13,177 nucleotides of DNA from JBBQXK01 sp038251625 (GTDB lineage: Bacteria > Pseudomonadota > Alphaproteobacteria > Rhodobacterales > Rhodobacteraceae), in NCBI GenBank assembly GCA_038251625.1, contig JBBSBE010000109.1, forward strand, positions 1 to 13,177, given 5' to 3'. The position numbers were made by a program, and so were the translations under genes. The notes below the pieces were generated by a model, which searched no databases, had not been told where the DNA came from, and was given only the letters and a program-made list of their open reading frames with translations. Within the stretch, counting starts at the first letter, position 1. Each line of letters opens with the position of its first letter. Shown one piece after another: positions 1 through 6,003 of the stretch.

Positions 1-1
1 C

Positions 2-115
2 AACGGAAACGAAAAGGCGCGGCATGCGTGCGCGCAAGAGTTCGCGACGGCGCTTCAGCGTCGGCGTCGGGGCAGCGCAAGAAAGGCGAAGCTGGCGAAC
101 ATCGAAACTATCTAA
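2..115 (+). CDS. Possible C-terminal tail of an unidentified gene (partial)
   Basis: An open frame enters the window from the left and ends at a TAA at 113-115. Its 37 residues are rich in Arg, Lys and Ala, with a basic stretch (ALQRRRRGSARKAK) close to the end. That would suit the tail of a nucleic-acid-associated or cytoplasmic protein, but no family is recognisable. A second frame is also open across 1-153, so the reading frame cannot be decided from this fragment. The choice rests only on composition. Bases 116-169, between this stop and the stop of the HPP gene, show nothing I can name. Confidence 0.2.
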   Translation, partial: NGNEKARHACAQEFATALQRRRRGSARKAKLANIETI

Positions 116-169
116 TTGGCAGAGGCCGTGCTGTAAAGCCATTCTGCGGGTAGGGCTGTTGCACCCAAT

Positions 170-1252
170 CTACCGGCTTCCCGGTCTGCGGTGCGCCAAA
201 GCTGCCAGCACATCAGCCCGCGTCAAGAGCCCCAGACAGCGACCATCGTCCGCCATCACCGGCACCGCCCGGAACTGACCTGTTGCAAGCGCCGCCATGC
301 CGTCGGCCAGCGGAGCCGTTGCGGGCACTGTCACCGGATGGCGCGTCATGATCTCTGCGGCGACGGTGGCTGCGTCATCGGCGCGCAATAGATCGGATTG
401 CGACAACAGGCCCAAAAGGCGGTCTTCGGCGTCCAGAACCGGCGCCGAATAAAGATGTGATTCCAGCAAGAACGCGCGCGCTTCGTCCGCGCCAGTGTGA
501 GGAGCAAGCGCAGCGAGGGGGTGCCCAGTGCTGAGCAATGTGGCGCCGCAGGTCAAACCGGCCACCCGATCATCGGCACGGCTAATCTCGTCAGCGGCGG
601 CCAGAAGGCGCGCGAAATCCCCGGCTCCGAGCGTGGCCGAAAGGCGCAGACGTGCCAAAATGGCTTCAAGGTCAGCTTCTGACAAACGCCCGGGTGCCGC
701 GGCCGCATCTGCCTGACGGAAAGGATAGACCCGCCCGGTTGCCGCGCTCCAGATCAGGGCAAAAATCAAAAGCAGCACGCTGTCCAGCGCAACCGGTGCA
801 AGCGCGAACCCGAAGCCCCCGGCGTCGCTCATCCCAACCGAAAGAACCCCCGCCAAGGCCACCCCACCCGCAGGCGGATGCAGCGCCCGGGCGGCATGCA
901 TGAAAAATACCGCCGCGGCGAGCGCCAGGCCGCAGGCGAGCGGGACGATTGGCACCGCGATGCCCGCCGCCACCCCGATCAGCGCCGCTCCAGTATTGCC
1001 GACCACCAAAGGCCAGGGTTGAGACATCGGGCTGTTAGGCACACCGATCACTAAAAATGCGGACGATCCGATGGATGCCACCAGAAAGGCACCGGCCATA
1101 TCCCCCTGCCCAGCCGTCGCCGCGACAGAGGTCGAGGCGGCCACGGCTAGCCCCGAACCCAACGCCGCGCGCGCCTGTTCACGCCAGGGCGCGCGTGCAG
1201 ACGCGGGCGCTAGCCCTGCAAGAGCGCGCTTCAGGGTCAATCGTCGGGTCAT
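170..1252 (-). CDS. HPP-family integral membrane protein with C-terminal CBS domain pair
   Basis: A 360-residue protein. The first half is an HPP-family membrane domain with several hydrophobic helices between residues about 30 and 175. It includes the signature ALHPPAGG, with the His-Pro-Pro triplet at about 125-127, and the Gly-rich segment IGSSAFLVIG earlier. A charged linker follows, then two CBS repeats at about 235-360, recognisable from SAPVLDAEDRLLGLLSQSDLL and, in the second repeat, AVPVMADDGRCLGLLTRADVL. CBS pairs usually bind adenine nucleotides and regulate the attached domain. Some HPP proteins in plants and cyanobacteria are linked to nitrite transport, but the substrate here is unknown. 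I chose the ATG at 1252 because the frame upstream of it, reaching a TTG at 1372, is not membrane-protein-like and would crowd the gcrA promoter. No strong Shine-Dalgarno sequence precedes 1252, so the start is the least certain part. Transcribed divergently from gcrA. Confidence 0.88.
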   Translation of the reverse strand: MTRRLTLKRALAGLAPASARAPWREQARAALGSGLAVAASTSVAATAGQGDMAGAFLVASIGSSAFLVIGVPNSPMSQPWPLVVGNTGAALIGVAAGIAVPIVPLACGLALAAAVFFMHAARALHPPAGGVALAGVLSVGMSDAGGFGFALAPVALDSVLLLIFALIWSAATGRVYPFRQADAAAAPGRLSEADLEAILARLRLSATLGAGDFARLLAAADEISRADDRVAGLTCGATLLSTGHPLAALAPHTGADEARAFLLESHLYSAPVLDAEDRLLGLLSQSDLLRADDAATVAAEIMTRHPVTVPATAPLADGMAALATGQFRAVPVMADDGRCLGLLTRADVLAALAHRRPGSR

Positions 1253-1336
1253 GGCGATCTGCACATCAACATGACCCTGCTTAGGCGCGCGAATGGCGGG
1301 CTGGCAACCCTTGCGCGCATCAGCGGCGGGATGCGC

Positions 1337-1364
1337 TTGTGTCCGGGGGAGGGTAGGATAGAAT
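1337..1364 (+). promoter_or_regulatory. Candidate sigma70-type promoter of gcrA
   Basis: TTGTGT at 1337-1342 and TAGAAT at 1359-1364 are separated by 16 bases. The -10 matches the consensus at 5 of 6 positions and the -35 at 3 of 6. Transcription would begin near 1371, giving a leader of about 45 bases. No GANTC methylation site lies between 1253 and 1416, so this gcrA copy shows no local sign of direct CcrM control. The call is by inspection only. Confidence 0.3.
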
Positions 1365-1416
1365 AGCGACAAAGCCTGGCCTTCCGGCCCGGGCGCCTTC
1401 CGAACCGGAGAATGCG

Positions 1417-2010
1417 ATGTCCTGGACCGACGAGCGCGTCGAGACGCTCAAGAAGATGTGGGCCGATGGCCAGAGCGCGAGCCAGATCGCCAAGGAATTG
1501 GGCGGCGTCACGCGCAATGCGGTCATTGGCAAGGTTCATCGGCTGGGCCTGTCGAACCGGGTTGGCGGAGCCGGCAACGGGGATGCGCCCGAAGACGAAG
1601 CTACGGTTGAAAGCGCGCCGCCCATTGCAAGCCCTGCCGAGCCAGAGCCCGCACGCAGCCCCGAACCCGCGCAGGCGCGCAGCCCTGCACCGACGCCCCC
1701 CCCCTCGAACGTGACGCCGCTGCCTCTGCGCAAAGCCATCGTACCTGCAGGTCAACCCTTGCCACCGCAACCATCGGCAAATGAGATCAGCCCCGAAGCG
1801 CTGGCCTCTGTCCGCGAGGTGGAAAAGAAGGCCCGCAAGCTGACGCTCATGGAATTGACCGAACGCACGTGCAAATGGCCCATCGGCGACCCCGCAACCG
1901 AAGATTTCTGGTTCTGTGGCCTGCCATCGCTGCCCGGCAAACCTTATTGCGAAGCGCATGTCGGCGTGGCTTTCCAGCCGATGAGCGCACGGCGTGATAG
2001 GCGGCGCTAA
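1417..2010 (+). CDS. gcrA: GcrA-family cell cycle regulator
   Basis: A 197-residue GcrA-family protein. GcrA is a sigma70-associated transcription factor that activates promoters carrying CcrM-methylated GANTC sites in alphaproteobacteria. The N-terminus (about 1-48) is the typical helix-turn-helix: it begins MSWTDERVETLKKMW and continues through SQIAKELGGVTRNAVIGK to HRLGLSNR. Residues about 50-125 are a low-complexity Ala/Pro/Glu linker. The conserved C-terminal domain, about 138-190, contains TCKWPIGDP, FWFCGLP and KPYCEAHVG. Its Cys152, Cys167, Cys178 and His181 form a spacing that could hold a metal. The start is supported by GGAG at 1407-1410, six bases before the ATG. The linker makes it somewhat longer than the roughly 170-residue Caulobacter protein. 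A small membrane-protein gene starts two bases after the stop, so the two are probably cotranscribed. The family assignment is secure; which promoters it controls cannot be seen. Confidence 0.95.
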   Translation: MSWTDERVETLKKMWADGQSASQIAKELGGVTRNAVIGKVHRLGLSNRVGGAGNGDAPEDEATVESAPPIASPAEPEPARSPEPAQARSPAPTPPPSNVTPLPLRKAIVPAGQPLPPQPSANEISPEALASVREVEKKARKLTLMELTERTCKWPIGDPATEDFWFCGLPSLPGKPYCEAHVGVAFQPMSARRDRRR

Positions 2011-2012
2011 GG

Positions 2013-2186
2013 GTGCTGCTTGATCCCAATCACCCGATGTTTGCGCGGGCATGGGTGCGTTGGGCAACGGTGGCGTTGCCGGGTGCTTGGGCTGTATTCG
2101 AAGCTACGATGGGAAACTGGGCTTGGGTCGCCGCGTTCGGCGCTGCCTCTGCCTATGCCTTCAGGGTGCTGATCCTCAAGCGTTGA
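2013..2186 (+). CDS. Small Trp-rich membrane protein, 57 aa
   Basis: An open frame with a GTG start two bases after the gcrA stop encodes 57 residues. It begins with LLDPNHPMFARAWVRW and ends with AYAFRVLILKR. Five tryptophans, two hydrophobic segments (about 18-28 and 32-54) and a basic end give the look of a small inner-membrane protein with two short helices. From memory, short proteins starting with a DPNHP motif and an Arg-Trp-rich segment occur in Rhodobacterales, but I cannot verify this by search. A possible ribosome site, AGGCGG at 1999-2004, lies eight bases before the GTG. An internal ATG at 2037 would give 49 residues but lacks a ribosome site and loses the DPNHP segment. Coupling to gcrA translation is likely. 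Its 3' end overlaps the convergent parA stop by 11 bases. Function unknown. Confidence 0.62.
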   Translation: MLLDPNHPMFARAWVRWATVALPGAWAVFEATMGNWAWVAAFGAASAYAFRVLILKR

Positions 2187-2802
2187 GCCTCGCGCAAAGT
2201 TCGCCCGCCAACGCAGCAATCTCGCGCTGTGCCGGGCTAACGCCCACTTCGGCCACACCGAGCCCTTCGCCAAGTGTGCGGGTAAAGACGACGCGTTGTC
2301 CGAGCCGTCCTGCAGCGATATCGGCGGTCAAGGCCGCCGCCGCCTCAGCGACCTCTTCCGCCAAACGCGTGCCCGCAGTTGCCCGGTTCAACACGATCAT
2401 CGCCGGCTTCGATACTCGCGCAGCCAGATCGAGGACTCCGTCAGTCGCCCAAAGGTCCACATGGCTAGATCCAACGGGCACGAGGATCAGGTCGGCCTCT
2501 CGCAGCGCGGGGCGCAAGTCGCTGTCGATCTTGGGCGGCGTGTCGATCAGCACGATGTCACTGATCTTTCGCAGCTTTTCAGCCTCGTATCCCACGCCCC
2601 ATGCGCTTGCAGTCGAAAACTCCATATCGGTCAATCCACGCTCCCGCCGCGCCATGAACCAACGCCCGAGCGATCCCTGCGGATCGGTATCGACAAGTGC
2701 CACGCGACGCCCCATCCGAACGAACTGTACGGCGAGGTTTGCGGCCAGCGTGGTCTTGCCGCTGCCGCCCTTTTGCTGGGCGATGGTCAGGACGATGGAC
2801 AT
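2176..2802 (-). CDS. Orphan ParA/MinD-family partitioning ATPase
   Basis: A 208-residue deviant-Walker ATPase. The P-loop KGGSGKTT is at residues 11-18 with the signature lysine at 11. Walker A' (VDTDPQGS) is at 37-44 and the Walker B region (DIVLIDTPP) at 82-90. Such proteins dimerise on ATP binding, coat the nucleoid and position DNA or large protein complexes. No parB gene or parS-like repeat is next to it, and it is short for a chromosomal ParA. It therefore resembles the orphan ParAs that place non-DNA cargo, such as PpfA or ParC of chemotaxis clusters, though no chemotaxis gene is nearby. The ATG at 2802 is preceded by AAGGAG with six bases' spacing, a strong ribosome site, so the in-frame extension to 2829 is not used. 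It lies 45 bases after the lipoprotein stop on the same strand. Family sure, cargo unknown. Confidence 0.9.
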   Translation of the reverse strand: MSIVLTIAQQKGGSGKTTLAANLAVQFVRMGRRVALVDTDPQGSLGRWFMARRERGLTDMEFSTASAWGVGYEAEKLRKISDIVLIDTPPKIDSDLRPALREADLILVPVGSSHVDLWATDGVLDLAARVSKPAMIVLNRATAGTRLAEEVAEAAAALTADIAAGRLGQRVVFTRTLGEGLGVAEVGVSPAQREIAALAGELCARLNA

Positions 2803-2813
2803 GATGCGCTCCT

Positions 2814-2839
2814 TGCTGCAGTGCAGCATAGACCGATTC
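2814..2839 (-). promoter_or_regulatory. Inverted repeat and GANTC site in front of parA
   Basis: The 45 bases before parA contain a perfect inverted repeat, TGCTGC-AGT-GCAGCA (2814-2828), ending just beside the AAGGAG ribosome site. A GANTC site (GATTC, 2835-2839) lies upstream of it. On the coding strand the GANTC falls just before TATGCT, a weak -10-like hexamer. GcrA acts at methylated GANTC sites near promoters, so a link between gcrA and this parA is conceivable but unproven. The repeat may be an operator, or an RNA hairpin touching the ribosome site. Confidence 0.35.
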
Positions 2840-2847
2840 GTCTGCGT

Positions 2848-3147
2848 TTAACAGCGGATCGAACCGCGCATCTCACCCGAATCGCCCTGCAGGCTCGACG
2901 GGATCAGTTTGCACCCGGTCGTGGGTTCGATCAGCCCCACCATCGCGGCCCGGATCGCCTGATGCTCGCCACGGCGTGCCTGCCCAAGCCGGATCACTTC
3001 AACACGTCGTTCCGTGAAGAAAACCGTGTAGGTCCGCCCCTCCACGCTCACATCGCGCCGCGACGCACCAAAGAACTCTGGCGCGGGGCTGGGGCCGCAG
3101 GACGAGAGCATGATAATCCCAAGAAGGAAGGGCAGTCTGAATTGCAT
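2848..3147 (-). CDS. Small putative lipoprotein, 99 aa
   Basis: A 99-residue protein with a short basic N-terminus (MQFR), a hydrophobic stretch (LPFLLGIIM) and a lipobox L-S-S-C with the acceptor Cys at residue 17. It would be processed by signal peptidase II to a lipid-anchored envelope protein of about 83 residues. The mature part contains VSVEGRTYTVFFTERRVEVIRLG, which looks like beta strands, and two more cysteines at 79 and 99, which could form a disulfide. I recognise no family or function. The ATG at 3147 places the signal peptide at the N-terminus; the frame stays open upstream to 3324 but that part overlaps the permease gene and is not signal-like. The ribosome site is weak. It sits 76 bases after ydcV and 45 bases before parA on the same strand, so it could be read with either. 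Confidence 0.72.
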   Translation of the reverse strand: MQFRLPFLLGIIMLSSCGPSPAPEFFGASRRDVSVEGRTYTVFFTERRVEVIRLGQARRGEHQAIRAAMVGLIEPTTGCKLIPSSLQGDSGEMRGSIRC

Positions 3148-3174
3148 GCAAGAAACGTGCCGGATCAAGGTTAA

Positions 3175-3201
3175 GGCCGCGTTAATGCATAGCCGCGGGC
3201 C
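3175..3201 (-). terminator. Possible hairpin after ydcV
   Basis: GGCCGCG (3175-3181) and CGCGGGCC (3194-3201) can pair with one bulged G, lying between the ydcV stop and the lipoprotein start. On the transcribed strand the following bases are TTAACCTTG, only mildly U-rich, so this is at best a weak terminator or processing hairpin. Confidence 0.22.
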
Positions 3202-3223
3202 TCCACAGCGCCAGAAGAAGTTG

Positions 3224-4030
3224 TTACTTCCCACCGCCTGCTGTCTCGGACCCGCCTTTGGTAAGGTAATAGGCGGCAAGGATCGGCAAGAATGTCGCCG
3301 CAAAGACCACAATCGCCACGACATTCGTCACCGGTCGTTGCCGGGGACGTACAAGTTCGGACAGCATCCAGATCGGCAGGGTCGATTGTTGCCCCGCGGT
3401 GAAGGTCGTGACGATCACTTCGTCGAACGACAGCGCGAAAGCCAACATTCCTCCCGCCAGCAGCGCAGAGCCCAGGTTCGGCAGGATGACATGGCGGAAT
3501 GTCTGAAACCCGTTCGCTCCCAAGTCGAGCGAAGCCTCCACGATGCTGCCCGACAGGCGGCGGAAACGGGCAACCGCATTGTTGAAGACGATCACAATGC
3601 AAAAGGTCGCGTGACCCAGGACGATGGTCCAGGTCGAAAATGGCAACCCCGCCACATCAAAGGCCGCGCGAAGCGACATGCCGGTGATGATGCCGGGCAA
3701 GGCGATGGGGAGAAGGATCAGAAGCGATATCTGATCGCGTCCGAAAAACCGCGCTCGGCTCATGGCTGCCGCAGCCAGCGTACCCAACACCAACGCCATG
3801 GCGGTCGAGATCGCTGCGACCCTCAATGATAGGTAGAGCGGCGGCCAGATATCGGCCCGGTTCCACGCCACCTCAAACCATTTCAGCGTAAGGCCCGGCG
3901 GGGGAAACTGATAGGTCCGCTCTTCCGTGGTGAAGGCGTACAGGAAGATCAGAAGGATCGGCAGATGCAGAAACAAAAGCCCCGCAATTGCCGCGATGGT
4001 CAGGCCGAAGGGCGCCCGGTCAGAGCGCAT
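3224..4030 (-). CDS. ydcV: ABC transporter permease, YdcV/PotC type
   Basis: A 268-residue inner-membrane permease of the spermidine/putrescine (PotC-like) class. About six hydrophobic helices can be seen, the first at about 9-32. The EAA loop that docks with the ATPase begins at residue 165 (EASLDLGANGFQTFRHVILP). The segment FALSFDEVIVTTF near 189-200 is typical of PotC-like permeases. GGGGG lies six bases upstream of the ATG at 4030. The start overlaps the 3' end of the preceding permease gene by 11 bases, so translation is probably coupled. It is the last gene of a binding protein, ATPase, permease, permease operon in the same order as E. coli ydcSTUV. In E. coli an aldehyde dehydrogenase gene follows; here a small lipoprotein gene follows instead. 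With the other permease it should form the channel of the importer. Confidence 0.92.
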   Translation of the reverse strand: MRSDRAPFGLTIAAIAGLLFLHLPILLIFLYAFTTEERTYQFPPPGLTLKWFEVAWNRADIWPPLYLSLRVAAISTAMALVLGTLAAAAMSRARFFGRDQISLLILLPIALPGIITGMSLRAAFDVAGLPFSTWTIVLGHATFCIVIVFNNAVARFRRLSGSIVEASLDLGANGFQTFRHVILPNLGSALLAGGMLAFALSFDEVIVTTFTAGQQSTLPIWMLSELVRPRQRPVTNVVAIVVFAATFLPILAAYYLTKGGSETAGGGK

Positions 4031-4955
4031 TGAACGCCCCCATTCGTTTGGCGATGGCTAGGTAGATCAGCATCACCAAGATGGGAACGACCGCAAAAGC
4101 CGCTGCAAGCGGGATGTTCCCAGCGGTGCCTTGCAATGTATAGACCGCCTGCCCGATGAAAAGGCGGGACGATCCGATGATCTGGGGAATGATGTAATCC
4201 CCAAGCGTCAGCGAAAAGGTAAAGATCGAGCCCGCGATCACCCCCGGCAGGGCCAATGGCAGGATCACCGTTCTGAACGTCTGCGCCCTTGTTGCCCCGA
4301 GATCGGCCGAAGCCTCCAGCATCGAGACCGGCACCCGCTCCAGCGCCGCCTGCATCGGCAAGATCATGTAGGGTATCCAGACATATACGAACACGAGGAA
4401 CGTTCCTATGGCCGAGGTGGACAGGGAATTCCCGCCGATCCCCGGCAGCGCCAGAACCGCATTCAGAAGGGCAGACGCGCCAATGGCATCAGTGGCCCAA
4501 GTAATGATCCCTTCTTTCGCCAGGATCAGCTTCCACGCGTACACCTTCACCAGATAGCTTGACCACAGGGGCACCATCACGGCCACATAGAAGGCGGCTT
4601 TCCAGCGGCCCATTGCGTAGCGGGCGGCAAAATAGGCGATGGGAAAGGCGATCGCGGCGCAGCCAAGGGTCACGGCCGCCGCCATACCGACCGTCCGCAG
4701 AAGGATGTCGAAATTGGACGGGCGCAGAAGTTCGCCGTAGGTCTTGAGCGTGAACTCACGGACGACGACGCCGGAGAATTCGTCCACTGAATAGAAGCTC
4801 TGCAAAAGCAACGCCGCCAAAGAACCCAGGTAGACGACCCCCAGCCACAGCAGCAGCGGCGCCAGCAAAAGCAATAGAAGCAGCTTTGGATGACGCCAGA
4901 AGAGCCCCGTCAGGCGGTCGCCCCAGCCCCGCTCGGGCAAGGTGGCGCCGCTCAT
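4020..4955 (-). CDS. ydcU: ABC transporter permease, YdcU/PotB type
   Basis: A 311-residue inner-membrane permease of the PotB-like class. After a cytoplasmic N-terminus comes a very Leu-rich first helix (about 24-52), then about five more helices. The EAA loop starts at residue 214 (EASADLGATRAQTFRTVILP) and is followed by the LTLGDYIIPQIIG segment common in PotB and PotH relatives. The ATG at 4955 overlaps the stop of the ATPase gene in an ATGA junction (4952-4955), the classic sign of translational coupling, and only a weak ribosome site precedes it. It pairs with the YdcV-like permease to form the membrane channel. The length is about normal for the family. Substrate specificity cannot be read from the permease and is inferred from the binding protein. 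Confidence 0.93.
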   Translation of the reverse strand: MSGATLPERGWGDRLTGLFWRHPKLLLLLLLAPLLLWLGVVYLGSLAALLLQSFYSVDEFSGVVVREFTLKTYGELLRPSNFDILLRTVGMAAAVTLGCAAIAFPIAYFAARYAMGRWKAAFYVAVMVPLWSSYLVKVYAWKLILAKEGIITWATDAIGASALLNAVLALPGIGGNSLSTSAIGTFLVFVYVWIPYMILPMQAALERVPVSMLEASADLGATRAQTFRTVILPLALPGVIAGSIFTFSLTLGDYIIPQIIGSSRLFIGQAVYTLQGTAGNIPLAAAFAVVPILVMLIYLAIAKRMGAFNAL

Positions 4956-5944
4956 GCCTCGTCCATCAGATGCAGCGCGTCGGGTGCAAAGGCCAATCCA
5001 ACATCAACCCCGGCGTCTGGTGCTACTTGCCCCGCAGGCACCAGCACACCAAGCTCTTCTCCCTCGACCGATACCGTCACGCGCGTCCCCGCCCCCAGAT
5101 AGCGCAAGCTGGTCACCCTGCCGGCCAGCACCGCGCCCTCAGGATCAACCAGCCGCATAGCCTCGGGCCGCAAGCTCGACCAACGCGGCGCTTTGCCAAG
5201 CCGGGCGGTCAGGGCCGGTGGCAACACATTCGAAGATCCCACGAAATCGGCCACAAACCGCGTCCGGGGGCGCCCGTATACCTCGGCTGGCGTGCCGACC
5301 TGCGCCACTTTGCCATCGCTGAAAACGGCAACCTGGTCGGCCATGCTCAACGCCTCACCCTGATCGTGGGTGACGAAAACAAAGGTGATACCCAGCCGCT
5401 TTTGCAGCGCCTTCAACTCGTCCTGCATCGCCTCGCGCAGCTTCAGGTCAAGCGCCCCCAAGGGTTCGTCCAGCAGCAGCACACGTGGCTCGTTCACGAG
5501 CGCGCGCGCCAATGCAACCCGCTGCCGCTGCCCGCCCGACAATTGCCCCGGCTTGCGGTCGCCGTAACTGTCCAGCTTGACCAGAGCCAGCATCTCTTCC
5601 GCCCGTGCCATGCGCGCACGCCGCTCCACGCCCTTGACCATCAGCCCGTAAGCCACATTGTCGCGCACGTTCATGTGGGGGAAAAGCGCGTAATCCTGAA
5701 AGACGGTGTTCACGTTACGCCGGTTGGGCGGGATCGCCCCCGCATCCTGCCCGAAGATCCAAACTGACCCGCGGGTCGGCTGCTCGAAGCCCGAAATGAG
5801 CCGCAGACAGGTGGTCTTGCCCGATCCCGATGGCCCGAGCATCGCAAAGAACGCGCCTTCGGGGATGGCAAGGTTCACCCCATCCACCGCTCTCACCGAT
5901 CCGAACACGCGCGATACGTCGTGGAATTCGACTGCCGCCGTCAT
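4952..5944 (-). CDS. ydcT: ABC transporter ATP-binding protein, YdcT/PotA type
   Basis: A 330-residue ATPase subunit with every catalytic motif intact. Walker A is GPSGSGKTT at 37-45, the Q-loop glutamine is at 83 (VFQDYALFPH), the signature LSGGQRQRVALARAL begins at 135, Walker B is VLLLDEP at 155-161, and the switch histidine is at 183 (VTHDQ). The C-terminal 90 or so residues form a TOBE-type domain (SSLRPEAMRLVDPEG, then RVTSLRYLGAGTRVTVSVEG), as in PotA, MalK and other importer ATPases. It powers uptake by the two permeases encoded just downstream, with which its stop overlaps. The start at 5944 is preceded by GGGG five bases upstream. It lies 59 bases after the binding-protein gene, with a strong hairpin in between. 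Confidence 0.95.
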   Translation of the reverse strand: MTAAVEFHDVSRVFGSVRAVDGVNLAIPEGAFFAMLGPSGSGKTTCLRLISGFEQPTRGSVWIFGQDAGAIPPNRRNVNTVFQDYALFPHMNVRDNVAYGLMVKGVERRARMARAEEMLALVKLDSYGDRKPGQLSGGQRQRVALARALVNEPRVLLLDEPLGALDLKLREAMQDELKALQKRLGITFVFVTHDQGEALSMADQVAVFSDGKVAQVGTPAEVYGRPRTRFVADFVGSSNVLPPALTARLGKAPRWSSLRPEAMRLVDPEGAVLAGRVTSLRYLGAGTRVTVSVEGEELGVLVPAGQVAPDAGVDVGLAFAPDALHLMDEA

Positions 5945-5970
5945 TCATTCCCCGCCCATGCAAGACGTGC

Positions 5971-5993
5971 GGCCCCGGACAAGGCCCGGGGCC
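5971..5993 (-). terminator. GC-rich hairpin between ydcS and ydcT
   Basis: A perfect 8-base-pair inverted repeat, GGCCCCGG (5971-5978) and CCGGGGCC (5986-5993), has a 7-base loop and fills the gap between the binding-protein stop and the ATPase ribosome site. No U-tract follows on the coding strand, so it is not a classical intrinsic terminator. Such hairpins after a binding-protein gene commonly stabilise the upstream mRNA or attenuate read-through, raising binding protein over membrane parts. That role is inferred here. Confidence 0.55.
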
Positions 5994-6003
5994 ACCCTGG
6001 CGA

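Noticed and set aside
1253..1372. N-terminal extension of the HPP protein to a TTG at 1372
   Set aside because: The 40 extra residues are not hydrophobic or domain-like, there is no ribosome site, and it would run into the gcrA promoter region.
1249..2067. Minus-strand open frame of 272 codons across gcrA
   Set aside because: It is antisense to gcrA, has no ribosome site or known domain, and gcrA is a clear match.
2296..3174. Plus-strand open frame of 292 codons across parA and the lipoprotein
   Set aside because: Antisense to two supported genes, and its composition is Arg/His-rich and non-protein-like.
4886..5767. Plus-strand open frame of 293 codons across ydcT
   Set aside because: Antisense to an ABC ATPase whose catalytic motifs are all intact.
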